From the NCBI RefSeq assembly GCF_019331695.1, contig NZ_JAHBBI010000010.1:58212-122211 (forward strand): 64,000 nucleotides of DNA, written 5' to 3'. Positions 35,765 to 43,326 of the stretch are shown piece by piece (position 1 is the first letter of the stretch; the number at the start of each line of letters is the position of its first letter). This DNA comes from Bifidobacterium pluvialisilvae. Lineage in GTDB: Bacteria > Actinomycetota > Actinomycetes > Actinomycetales > Bifidobacteriaceae. Position numbers and translations under genes: made by a program. The notes under the pieces are model-generated. The model saw only the letters and a list, made by a program, of their open reading frames with translations. It did no database searches and was not told the origin of the DNA.

Positions 35765-36777
35765 GCGTGGAACTGCTGGCGCGAGCCAAGAAGACGAAGC
35801 TTGGCGGCGATTCGAGCGCGAAACTGCTGCTCGTCATCCTCGCCGACTATGCGAACGACGACAACATGGCATGGCCAAGCGTCAACACGATGAGCGATCA
35901 GCTGGAGAAGAGCGTACGCACGGTGCAGACCTGCCTGCGCAAACTCGAACGAATGCGACTCATCCGCAGGGGAGACCAGCGCCTCTTGCACAACTACGCG
36001 AAAGGCCAGCGGCCCACCGTGTACGAAATCTTCCCCCGTGTGGGCACCGACATGAAAAATCCTAAAACAGGGGTGAAGCACACTGCACCGGTGCAGTCCG
36101 CAACACCCGTCGAAACCGTTGCAAAACCAAGCATCACCAAGAAAAAAAGAACACGCAAAACAGGGGTGAAGCCCACTTCACCCCTGCAATCCACCGCACC
36201 GGTGAAGCCCACTGCACCAGACCGGTGCAGTACAGCGCACCAGAGGGGTGAAGCCCACTGCACCCAAACCCTTAAAGAACCCTTAATAGAACCCTTAGAG
36301 AGTCACGCGCGCGAGAAAACCATCAAAACCATCACCGAATGGAAACCAAACCCCGACGCCCAACAGCTCGCCGACGAATGCGGCCTCGACCTCCAACGCG
36401 AAGCCGACAAGTTCCGCGACCGCTGCCTCGCCGAAGGGAAAACACCCAAGAACCCCGACGCCGCCTTCCGCAACTGGCTCCGCCGAGGCAAGGAACTCAA
36501 CATCGCCTGCAACCCCAACCCCAAGCCAACACCCACACCGCCACGCCACGTGGAACCACCCCACCGTCACAGCGCCGGATGCGAACACGTCACCGCGATC
36601 ATCAAACCCATCGAACACCGGTTCAGCACCGAAAACACCCACGGATTCGGCTCAAGCCAGCGCTCGCAGGCCCGTCAACGGCTGGCGGACATGCTCAACG
36701 AGGGCGTGGACCCGCAGACCGCCGTGGACAGGCTGCTGGGCCGTGTGGCACCGGACGAGCTGGACCAGGTCGCGTAG
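35761..36777 (+). CDS. Replication initiator-like protein with HTH_36 domain
   Basis: 338 residues. N-terminal winged HTH (AWPSVNTMSDQLEKSVRTVQ) as in phage and plasmid initiators of the DnaD/HTH_36 type. The middle (residues ~100-185) is encoded by a repeat block (see next feature) and is low complexity. The C-terminal part (DAAFRNWLRRGKE) resembles the helicase-loader segment of such proteins. GGAGACGAACC precedes the ATG. It probably binds the origin inside its own gene and recruits host DnaB helicase (inference). Confidence 0.75.
   Translation: MSVELLARAKKTKLGGDSSAKLLLVILADYANDDNMAWPSVNTMSDQLEKSVRTVQTCLRKLERMRLIRRGDQRLLHNYAKGQRPTVYEIFPRVGTDMKNPKTGVKHTAPVQSATPVETVAKPSITKKKRTRKTGVKPTSPLQSTAPVKPTAPDRCSTAHQRGEAHCTQTLKEPLIEPLESHAREKTIKTITEWKPNPDAQQLADECGLDLQREADKFRDRCLAEGKTPKNPDAAFRNWLRRGKELNIACNPNPKPTPTPPRHVEPPHRHSAGCEHVTAIIKPIEHRFSTENTHGFGSSQRSQARQRLADMLNEGVDPQTAVDRLLGRVAPDELDQVA
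36068..36300. other. Putative phage replication origin (iterons plus AT-rich element)
   Basis: GGGGTGAAGCCCACT-type repeats occur at about 36070, 36163, 36200 and 36245, interspersed with CACCGGTGCAGT palindromic units. Immediately after them, 36265-36300 holds three copies of AACCCTTA in an AT-rich stretch. This layout, inside the initiator gene, is like the lambda origin in gene O. Confidence 0.65.
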
Positions 36778-36790
36778 GAAGGAGCGAACA

Positions 36791-37147
36791 ATGACCATCA
36801 CAGCGCACAGCACGTTGACGGTCCGGCCTCCGGTGGCCCGGAACCTGCCGACGCATCCGAGTCTGTTCGACGAGATAATCCGCGATCCGGAACTGGCGGC
36901 TTACGTGAGACAGATGCAATCGGGGTCGAGCCCGCGAACACGCCGCCCCAGATACACGGACCGCATCTGCGAATCCTGCGGTGGGGACTGCGGCCGGAAG
37001 AAGGCCCGTGGCATGTGCCGCAAATGCTATGAGGCATGGAGGGTCAGCACGGGACGGAAACGGGAATACTACCAGACGCATCGCGAGGAAATCCTGGCGA
37101 AGGCCCATGAACGCTACGACAGACAGCACGGGAGGAAGAAGAAATGA
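36791..37147 (+). CDS. Small basic zinc-finger protein
   Basis: 118 residues. CESCGGDCGRKKARGMCRKC gives two Cys pairs, followed by a highly basic helix ending HGRKKK. AAGGAGC precedes the ATG. It may be a DNA-binding or inactive HNH-like protein. Confidence 0.65.
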   Translation: MTITAHSTLTVRPPVARNLPTHPSLFDEIIRDPELAAYVRQMQSGSSPRTRRPRYTDRICESCGGDCGRKKARGMCRKCYEAWRVSTGRKREYYQTHREEILAKAHERYDRQHGRKKK

Positions 37148-37716
37148 GCGGAACGGACATGCTGCTCTGGCTGGATATCGAAACCACCGGCGTGGACCCG
37201 GTCAGGGACAGCCTGCTGGAGATCAGCGCCATGCTCACGGACATGACGGGAGAGAAGACCGGCGAGGAATACCATTCACTCGTCAAACCCCGCTTCTGGC
37301 GTCACGTCCGCGAGAACCTGAGCGCCTGGGCATATGAGACGCATACGGCCAACAACCTCATCCACGAGCTCGACCACACGGGTTCGGACGACTGCTCATG
37401 GCCAACGGTCATGGACACGTTCGACCAATGGATCCGCCGCCTCACCACGGACCATGTGCTGCACCCGACCGGCTTCAGCATCCACTTCGACGTGGATTTC
37501 CTCTCCCGAAGAATGCCGGAGACCATGCGCCGGCTCAGCCACCGCCAAGTGGACGTATCAAGCCTCATCCTCACGATGGAAAGCATCAACCCGGACATCA
37601 TCCAGCAAATCCACGCCTCCACCGGCACCACCGACCACAGAAGCGACACATGCCTGAACGTGGAATGGAAAACCTACAAACTCATCCGCACCCTCCTCGA
37701 AAGGAACATGAAATGA
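37144..37716 (+). CDS. DEDDh-type 3'-5' exonuclease (oligoribonuclease-like)
   Basis: 190 residues. Exo I motif LWLDIETTG, Exo II near GFSIHFDVDFL, and Exo III HRSDTCLNVE, matching the DnaQ/oligoribonuclease family. The order LDIETTGVDP is closest to oligoribonuclease. It could degrade nano-RNA or proofread or process phage DNA. ATGA overlaps at both ends. Confidence 0.82.
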   Translation: MSGTDMLLWLDIETTGVDPVRDSLLEISAMLTDMTGEKTGEEYHSLVKPRFWRHVRENLSAWAYETHTANNLIHELDHTGSDDCSWPTVMDTFDQWIRRLTTDHVLHPTGFSIHFDVDFLSRRMPETMRRLSHRQVDVSSLILTMESINPDIIQQIHASTGTTDHRSDTCLNVEWKTYKLIRTLLERNMK

Positions 37717-37985
37717 GCCTCACCCTCGAAGCACAACAACAATTCACCACACACAACCCCAACCCCGAAACCATCTGGCTCGCCTACCACCAAGGATACC
37801 TGGACGGCGCTCGCCGACCGTTGACCGACGAGGAGGTGGAGGCCATGGCCGCCGCCGTCTACGAGGGATTGAAGCAGCCGGGCTATCCGGGATGGGACTC
37901 GTACACGAACTGTGCGGACAAGTCGGATTATCTGGATGCGGTCCGGGATGCCGTCGCCGCGATGCGTGGGGTGGTGGACGAGTGA
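37713..37985 (+). CDS. Unknown early protein
   Basis: 90 residues, acidic. It ends inside the GTGA start of the next gene. No family recognised. Confidence 0.6.
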   Translation: MSLTLEAQQQFTTHNPNPETIWLAYHQGYLDGARRPLTDEEVEAMAAAVYEGLKQPGYPGWDSYTNCADKSDYLDAVRDAVAAMRGVVDE

Positions 37986-38491
37986 GTGTCCTGTATCACG
38001 GTGGTGTGCCCGGTCTCAAGCCGGGCGATCTGATCGAGCCCGGTCATAGTCGCGACAACTACGATGACTGCCCCATCTGCAGGATGCGTAGGGAGCGGGG
38101 CGAGGATGCGCCCATCGACGCGACCAAGCATCCCAATCAGGTGTATTGCACTCCCGACCGCCTGTATGCACGATTCCATGCGAGCATGTACGGGCGTGGC
38201 GACGTCTATCAGGTGCGTCCCGTCGGCTGCGAGCTCACCGCGAGCGAGGAGGATCCCATCGAGTCCTACCGGTGCGTCCGGCTTGAGGTGGTGCGCATCG
38301 TCGACGCGAGCGTGGAACTGTCATGGAAGGAACGGCGCCGGCTTTACCGCAGGTGGACCCGAGCGGACAGGGGGCATGGCCGGACGTACGACCCGAACCC
38401 ACTGCCGCGCAACGCCACACCTGAAATGCTGCTCCGATGGCAGACACGGGAACTCGCCAACGCGGAAGCACTGATGGGAGGACCCCGATGA
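37982..38491 (+). CDS. Arr-like ADP-ribosyltransferase candidate
   Basis: 169 residues. The N-terminal half follows the pattern of rifampin ADP-ribosyltransferase (Arr): VLYHGGVPGLKPGDLIEPG, then VYCTPDRLYARFHAS, then GRGDVYQVRPVG and YRCVRLEVVRIVD. His in YHGG and Tyr in VYCT correspond to NAD-binding residues of Arr. An insertion with a CPICRMRRE motif separates the first two. Arr ribosylates rifampin; phage relatives may target host proteins or nucleic acid instead. The start is GTG in a GTGA overlap. Assignment is by eye from motif order. Confidence 0.6.
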   Translation: MSVLYHGGVPGLKPGDLIEPGHSRDNYDDCPICRMRRERGEDAPIDATKHPNQVYCTPDRLYARFHASMYGRGDVYQVRPVGCELTASEEDPIESYRCVRLEVVRIVDASVELSWKERRRLYRRWTRADRGHGRTYDPNPLPRNATPEMLLRWQTRELANAEALMGGPR

Positions 38492-38521
38492 GTGCCGAAC
38501 CGGAGAAGGAAAGGAATGGCA

Positions 38522-38872
38522 ATGACCGGGCCGGGAAGCAGGTCGGCGAGACGCCGGCGGCGGGGTGAATGCTCCCACTGCCATGAGCTCCTGCCGCTGA
38601 AAACCGTCAGAACCCCATTGTGCGATCGATGCTGGAGATTCCTCCACGGCGTATCGCGATCATGGCACGGCACATGCCGCCGCTGCGGCGCGCAGACGAC
38701 GTTTTACGAGGACGACGACCTGTGCGACGGATGCGACGCCGACATCCGGCTCGGGACCGCGGACCCTGTGGACCTGGACGACCCTGACACACGACGGCTC
38801 ATCCAATCCATGCGCCGCACGACCGACCCCGGCATCCGCGCCCGCTACCGGGACGACCCCATGCTCGAATAA
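38522..38872 (+). CDS. Zinc-ribbon early protein
   Basis: 116 residues with two zinc knuckles: CSHCHEL...CDRC and CRRCGAQ...CDGC. The start ATG at 38522 has AAAGGA upstream; an ATG at 38516 is possible. Function unknown. Confidence 0.65.
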   Translation: MTGPGSRSARRRRRGECSHCHELLPLKTVRTPLCDRCWRFLHGVSRSWHGTCRRCGAQTTFYEDDDLCDGCDADIRLGTADPVDLDDPDTRRLIQSMRRTTDPGIRARYRDDPMLE

Positions 38873-38892
38873 CACTTCCGAAAGGAACCCCA

Positions 38893-39150
38893 ATGACTGA
38901 CAACAGCGACAATGAAGCCAGAACCGCCGCAAGCTTCGCGGCCCCTACCGTCGCATACGGTGTGCTTGAATGCGCGGAATTCGATTCTGAGATCACGCGC
39001 ATCACCTACCGGCTTGCCAATAACGTTCCCGTCTCGACGCGTACCATCATCGTTCCCACGACATACACGCCCCGTCAGGCCATCCTGATCTCCCAAGCCA
39101 TCGACAACGTTCTCAAAGCCACCACGGAACCAGAAGGAGATAAACAATGA
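38893..39150 (+). CDS. Unknown early protein
   Basis: 85 residues, beta-rich (ITRITYRLANNVPVSTRTIIV) with a helical tail. GAAAGGAA precedes the ATG. Overlaps the next gene by 4 bp. Confidence 0.6.
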   Translation: MTDNSDNEARTAASFAAPTVAYGVLECAEFDSEITRITYRLANNVPVSTRTIIVPTTYTPRQAILISQAIDNVLKATTEPEGDKQ

Positions 39151-39446
39151 CTGAGCCGCGTATCATCGTCACGTTCACGTGCAAGGACGCGCAGGACACC
39201 ACTGTCACGGAGGCGGAGCGTCGTCTCGAACAGTCGGGATGGCAGCACGTGCAGGTCGAAGCCCTCGCCGCCGACCATCGTGGCGACATCAGCCGCCTGG
39301 AATCACTCGCCAACGCGATCACCACGAGTCTCGATGCCCTCGGATTTGGCCTCGCGCCCGCCCTCTACAGCGAGGAGAACACGGATAACGATGATATCCG
39401 CGCGTTGGCCGGCAAACTCCTCGAAACCGTGGAGGTGCTGCCATGA
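39147..39446 (+). CDS. Unknown early protein
   Basis: 99 residues, ferredoxin-like alternation (RIIVTFTCKDAQDTTVTEAE). ATGA overlaps at both ends. No family recognised. Confidence 0.6.
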   Translation: MTEPRIIVTFTCKDAQDTTVTEAERRLEQSGWQHVQVEALAADHRGDISRLESLANAITTSLDALGFGLAPALYSEENTDNDDIRALAGKLLETVEVLP

Positions 39447-39619
39447 GCGGGGTCAGGCCATACACGCGCTTGACGGACGAACAGAAGAATCTGCTGCCCG
39501 GTCAAGACAACAGCGGAATCAACATAATGAACACGACCGTCCCAGCCATGCCTGATCAACATGACGGCACGACCCCCAAAACCGACGGCATAAAAAAACA
39601 ACAGCGCTCGCGAACATGA
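39443..39619 (+). CDS. Small hydrophilic early protein
   Basis: 58 residues (begins MSGVRPYTRLTDEQKNLLPG). ATGA overlap with genes on both sides is the main support. No family recognised. Confidence 0.45.
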   Translation: MSGVRPYTRLTDEQKNLLPGQDNSGINIMNTTVPAMPDQHDGTTPKTDGIKKQQRSRT

Positions 39620-39714
39620 CGACATTCTCCGAGACCGAGATCAACCAACTGGAGTCCGTCATCATGAGAGTGTGTGCGGCATTGGAGCAGGCCAAGCAAT
39701 CAAGAGAGAGGTGA
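39616..39714 (+). CDS. 32-residue early peptide
   Basis: Begins MTTFSETEINQLESVIMR and ends QSRER. ATGA overlap with the preceding gene; stops 2 bp before the next start and contains its SD (AGAGAGAGG). A single helix is likely. Confidence 0.4.
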   Translation: MTTFSETEINQLESVIMRVCAALEQAKQSRER

Positions 39715-39716
39715 CG

Positions 39717-40475
39717 ATGGCTATCTGTCCGACATGCAACGCGGCCGACATATCCAACGAGCAGCGGATATGCAGCCACTGTGCAAGGGACTATGCTCGG
39801 CAACTGGATATCCTGCGCCGACATATGGACGTCCTGCAGCTGGTGATACGCAGAGAGGTGCATTTCGGAGAGCGTGGGCACGGCGGCCGAGCCGCATTCG
39901 CCCGGCTTGGCATCGATGAGCATGCCGAGGACGTGGGCCGAGACGTGGAATACCTGCTCGTTTCCATCGCGCGAGATTCCGGACTCTGTCCCCTGCCGTG
40001 GCCGAGACTGATCAGATCGTTCCTCATCAACATCAGGCAGGTAACGGCGGCCGACGGCGCGGCCTACTACTTCGGCGAGGTCGTCCGGGCCAACACACGC
40101 ATCGAAAGGCTGACCGACCGTCCGCCTCGATTGCGCCGGCTCATCGGCGTCTGCCCCACATGCGAGAGCCTGGCATATGCCGCGAAGGAGGACAGTTGGA
40201 TAGTCTGCAAGGGATGCAACGCACTGCTCAACGTCGCCCAACTGAGGACCGACGCACGACGCAAGCTGGAAGGATTCCACACTACGCAGACGCCATCGGG
40301 AGCCGCGAGGTATGCGGCAAAGGAGACCGGCATCGACGTGACCCGCGACGACGTCAACAACTGGATCCGGAGCGGTAGAATCACGGCGCCGAAGCTCGAG
40401 AACGGTTATCGGGAGTTCCCGATTCTCCGGCTGCTGGAACTGGCTGAACGAAAAACGGATTTCAAGCAGGAGTAG
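39717..40475 (+). CDS. Zinc-finger and HTH protein, candidate late regulator
   Basis: 252 residues. N-terminal zinc finger (CPTCNAADISNEQRICSHC), a second one at CPTCESLAYA...CKGC, and a C-terminal DNA-binding-like segment (AARYAAKETGIDVTRDDVNNW) resembling a MerR/HTH_17 helix-turn-helix. It is the last early gene before the late operon, the usual place for a late activator. The function is inferred from position and fold. Confidence 0.65.
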   Translation: MAICPTCNAADISNEQRICSHCARDYARQLDILRRHMDVLQLVIRREVHFGERGHGGRAAFARLGIDEHAEDVGRDVEYLLVSIARDSGLCPLPWPRLIRSFLINIRQVTAADGAAYYFGEVVRANTRIERLTDRPPRLRRLIGVCPTCESLAYAAKEDSWIVCKGCNALLNVAQLRTDARRKLEGFHTTQTPSGAARYAAKETGIDVTRDDVNNWIRSGRITAPKLENGYREFPILRLLELAERKTDFKQE

Positions 40476-40493
40476 GGTTACACGCACCTGTGA

Positions 40494-40552
40494 TATAATC
40501 GCTACAGCGATAAGTATGAAAACCCCTAAGGCCTTTGGTCTCAGGGGTTTTC
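40494..40552 (+). ncRNA. Possible short transcript: TATAAT promoter followed by terminator-like hairpin
   Basis: TGATATAAT at 40491-40499 is a consensus extended -10. About 20 bases after the expected start, GAAAACCCCT (40518-40527) and AGGGGTTTTC (40543-40552) form a perfect 10-bp stem. The hairpin may end the early operon, or define an RNA of ~50 nt, or be an anti-terminated leader for the tRNA-like gene and late genes. Confidence 0.4.
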
Positions 40553-40626
40553 TCATATCGCTGCCCAATTTCTCTCTCAACAAAAGCACGCCGTGTTCTC
40601 CGATCAGTCTGCACGGCGTGTCTCCC

Positions 40627-40704
40627 GGTGTCGAGCAGGTGGACTGCGTGTCGGCCGTAACCCGACAGTCTCCGACGATGGGGGTTCGATTCCCTCCGGC
40701 ACCA
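40627..40704 (+). tRNA. tRNA-like gene, anticodon GTA (Tyr)
   Basis: Acceptor GGTGTCG pairs with CGGCACC (one G-T). Anticodon stem GTCGG/CCGAC encloses CCGTAAC, placing GTA at 34-36. A variable region of 13 bases precedes a T arm GGGGG-TTCGATT-CCCTC. The D-arm is short and base 33 is C rather than U, so it may be degenerate or non-canonical. CCA not encoded. Confidence 0.5.
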
Positions 40705-40736
40705 CTCACATCCAGCCCCTGACGACGGGAGACCCC

Positions 40737-41132
40737 ATGGGATACCGGGTATGCTCCACCCCAGGCTGTCCCAACCTCGTCGAGGCGCCGGCGACCAAAT
40801 GCCAGACCTGCCGACGACGGAAGGGCAGACGCCTGACCAGAGGACACAACCCCTACACCAGCGCAGGGCACAGGGCATGCCGGGCCAGGGTGCTGGCACG
40901 GGACCCACGCTGCGTGTGCCCGGGCGACGACATCGAGCACGGTGGCTGCGGCAGACACCACGGCCTGTGCGGAAAGCCGTCAACAGTCTGCGACCACTAT
41001 CCGTTCGAACGAACGGAACTCATCGAGCGAGGACTCAATCCGAACGATCCTCAATACTGCCGAGGCATCTGCGTCGCATGCCACAACACCAAGACCGCAC
41101 GCACACGACCCGCAGGATTCCGGCAGGACTGA
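40737..41132 (+). CDS. HNH endonuclease next to terminase
   Basis: 131 residues. Zinc Cys pairs (CSTPGCPN...CQTC), then the HNH core: CDHYPFERTEL (catalytic His) and GICVACHNTKTAR. HNH proteins beside the terminase genes are needed for genome cutting at cos in many cos-type phages. The N-terminus resembles the common HNH protein with RRGRRLTRGHNP. Confidence 0.88.
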   Translation: MGYRVCSTPGCPNLVEAPATKCQTCRRRKGRRLTRGHNPYTSAGHRACRARVLARDPRCVCPGDDIEHGGCGRHHGLCGKPSTVCDHYPFERTELIERGLNPNDPQYCRGICVACHNTKTARTRPAGFRQD

Positions 41133-41359
41133 TTCAGTTTCATCGCCAATCAGCGTCAAACGACGCAGGACGGCGGCGACACGAGAGCAAGACCTCTCGT
41201 AAATTTTTTTCAAACAAAAACGTTGCAATACCAACGGTTTCCCCATACGGGGGGTGGGGGTAGGCGGCCGGGGCGGCCGAACCGCCGGTGAGGTGTCTCC
41301 GAGGTGCGCGGCGTTCAAACGTTCCGGGAAGGGGGCCCATGGGCGAGAGGGAGAGGACG
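41133..41359. other. Spacer that may contain cos
   Basis: No gene seen. An AT-rich patch (AAATTTTTTTCAAAC near 41200) is followed by a very G-rich segment (CGGGGGGTGGGGGTAGGCGG near 41250) and GC-rich palindromic pieces (CGGCCGGGGCGGCCG). Position between HNH and terminase fits a cos site. Confidence 0.4.
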
Positions 41360-42121
41360 ATGAACGCCTACAATCTTCCCCTGCTCGACGGCGTGGAGAC
41401 CTTCGGCCGATGGGACATCCCCACGCTCGCCCCGTGCGACGCAATCCCCGAGGACTTGATTGGATTCAACTACGTCAGGGGCATGGCGGACTCGGCGAAA
41501 CCGGGCAATGGAGCGCATTTCTTCCTCGACGACTACCAGTTCGAGCGGATCTGGCGCCATCCCGAACGGTACGTCGACATGCTGCGGCCCTTCCGCTGCG
41601 TGCTGGCACCCGACTTCAGCCTGTACACGGACATGCCCATGGCCATGCAGTTGCACAACGTGTACCGTTCCCGGCTCATCGGTGCATACTGGCAGCGGCA
41701 TGGTCTTTCGGTGATTCCCACGCTCCAATGGAGCACGCCGGAGTCCTATGCGTTCGCGTTCGACGGGCTGCCCATCGGCTCCGTCGTGGCGGCGTCAACG
41801 CTCGGCGTGCTCGGGGATCTCGGCGCCGTTAGACTGTGGCGTATGGGCATGTCCGAGGCCATACGAAGGCTCCGACCGGGGCTTGTGCTGCTTTATGGCA
41901 GTCCAATGACGGGCTTCGATTGGCAAGGCACCGCGTATATCGGTTACAGGAACCGCAATACGGAAAGGGTGAAGGCATGGGAGGCCGAGGCGCGTCAAGC
42001 GGTATTGGCCGGAACGGGAAACCGTACGGCAGCGAGTACCGGACCCTGCTCCAATTCGGTAACATCAAATTCGTGGAGCGAAGGGACGCGAAGAACACCA
42101 CGGCACCTATCGAAACCATGA
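41360..42121 (+). CDS. DUF4417 family phage protein
   Basis: 253 residues. VLAPDFSLYTDMPMAMQLHNV and the segment RLIGAYWQRHGLSVIPTLQW are typical of DUF4417 proteins of Gram-positive phages. Function unknown. GGGAGAGG precedes the ATG. Its last 145 bp overlap the next gene in another frame, and its C-terminal 48 residues lack the compact composition of the rest. Confidence 0.75.
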   Translation: MNAYNLPLLDGVETFGRWDIPTLAPCDAIPEDLIGFNYVRGMADSAKPGNGAHFFLDDYQFERIWRHPERYVDMLRPFRCVLAPDFSLYTDMPMAMQLHNVYRSRLIGAYWQRHGLSVIPTLQWSTPESYAFAFDGLPIGSVVAASTLGVLGDLGAVRLWRMGMSEAIRRLRPGLVLLYGSPMTGFDWQGTAYIGYRNRNTERVKAWEAEARQAVLAGTGNRTAASTGPCSNSVTSNSWSEGTRRTPRHLSKP

Positions 42122-42363
42122 GCGAGAACCGAATCTACGTGACTGTGAACAAAGAAACGCGTGCCCTTCATTCCATTTCCATCATGGGCGAAGGGAAAGT
42201 GCGGCGGCAGATCGACTACCGCGACCACAAGGGCATGGGGCCACACGTTCACGATTGGACATATCCCGGAGGTAAGCCCCGCCGTGGCGATGCGCGGGAG
42301 CTGAAGGACGATGAGCATAGACTATTCGACAAAGTCAACACGTTGGGCGAGGAGTTGGAGTGA
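41977..42363 (+). CDS. Phage protein usually paired with DUF4417
   Basis: 128 residues: a Gly/Ser-rich start (GGRGASSGIGRNG), then EYRTLLQFGNIKFVERRD, APIETMSENRIYVTV and a C-terminal His/Gly segment (GMGPHVHDW). I recall similar proteins following DUF4417 genes in Firmicutes prophages. The C-terminal part looks like small nuclease or toxin-type domains but no catalytic set is certain. AAAGGGTGAAG precedes the ATG. Confidence 0.6.
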   Translation: MGGRGASSGIGRNGKPYGSEYRTLLQFGNIKFVERRDAKNTTAPIETMSENRIYVTVNKETRALHSISIMGEGKVRRQIDYRDHKGMGPHVHDWTYPGGKPRRGDARELKDDEHRLFDKVNTLGEELE

Positions 42364-42366
42364 ACT

Positions 42367-42669
42367 ATGACCGGAAGAACGTATCCGTACCGAACCGATG
42401 ACTGGCAGTGGTTCTCCGAACTGTGTCAAGGCAACTGTGAGACCATCTTCGACTATAACGACCGTGAGTATTTCATTACCATGATTACCGGGGCCGGCCA
42501 TGATGGATGGTTCGTCTGCAATCTGGAGCCGTTCAAGCGCGACTTCACCTATGATCCAATCAGCCGTGACTGCACAACTTTCGAAGAACTCGCCGACGAA
42601 AAGATTTTCGACGGGAAGACGAAATCGATTCGCGACTGCTACCGGGAGTTCGATTTGTGGCAGAGCTAG
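42367..42669 (+). CDS. Unknown acidic protein
   Basis: 100 residues, rich in Asp/Glu and aromatics (WQWFSELCQGNCETIFDYND). Starts 3 bp after the preceding gene, so they are coupled. It could be an immunity-like partner of that gene; there is no proof. Confidence 0.6.
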   Translation: MTGRTYPYRTDDWQWFSELCQGNCETIFDYNDREYFITMITGAGHDGWFVCNLEPFKRDFTYDPISRDCTTFEELADEKIFDGKTKSIRDCYREFDLWQS

Positions 42670-42695
42670 CCGGCCACGGCTACACGCTGCGTTGG

Positions 42696-42720
42696 GCCGC
42701 CTTCTCCGAGGCGGCTTTTC
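42696..42720 (+). terminator. Rho-independent terminator before the terminase genes
   Basis: GCCGCC and GGCGGC stem with TTCTCCGA loop, followed by TTTTC. Confidence 0.7.
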
Positions 42721-42788
42721 TTATGCCCCGAAACGGGGCTGTCATGACGTGAGCCGGGCGAAAGGCCCGGGCGAAGCGAGGTGAAACC

Positions 42789-43325
42789 ATGGTTAGCGGA
42801 GGGGCGAGAACACGCAGCGGTCCGGCCAAGGACCCCAATTCAAGGACGTCCGCACGCGCGGGATACACGCTGATGAGCCTGCCCAACGGCGAGTACGACG
42901 GTCCCGTGCCCGGCTTCCCCTTGGGAAGATACCGTGTCATGGAGGTCGTGGAGAAGGGCGTCGTCAGATTCTCCGAAAAGGAGACAAGGGCGTTCCGCCG
43001 CCGCGAGCTGTCCATGTGGAAGGCGGTGTGGAGATACCCGCAGGCATGGGCGTGGAGCATGCCGCAGTATTCGTACATGGTGTTCGACATCGCCATGTAC
43101 TGCCGCAGCATGACCATCGCCGAATCCTCCGGCTCGTCCGCCGCCGACAGGGGCCTCATCCCCCGCTACGCCGACCGCATCGGCCTGAGCGCAGACGGTC
43201 TGGCGCGGCTCGGCTGGAGAATCGCGCCCGACGAGCTCGCGCAGCGGCGCATGGAGCGAGGCCTCGCCGAACGGCAGGCGAACGACGCCGGCATGACGGT
43301 GGCGAAGCGTCGTCTGAGGGCCTAG
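42789..43325 (+). CDS. terS: Terminase small subunit
   Basis: 178 residues. The start GARTRSGPAKDPNS is a hallmark of P27-type small terminase subunits. The protein recognises the packaging site and delivers DNA to the large subunit. The central part (WKAVWRYPQAWAWSM to YCRSMTIAESS) is helical. It stops one base before the large-subunit gene. Confidence 0.82.
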   Translation: MVSGGARTRSGPAKDPNSRTSARAGYTLMSLPNGEYDGPVPGFPLGRYRVMEVVEKGVVRFSEKETRAFRRRELSMWKAVWRYPQAWAWSMPQYSYMVFDIAMYCRSMTIAESSGSSAADRGLIPRYADRIGLSADGLARLGWRIAPDELAQRRMERGLAERQANDAGMTVAKRRLRA

Positions 43326-43326
43326 C

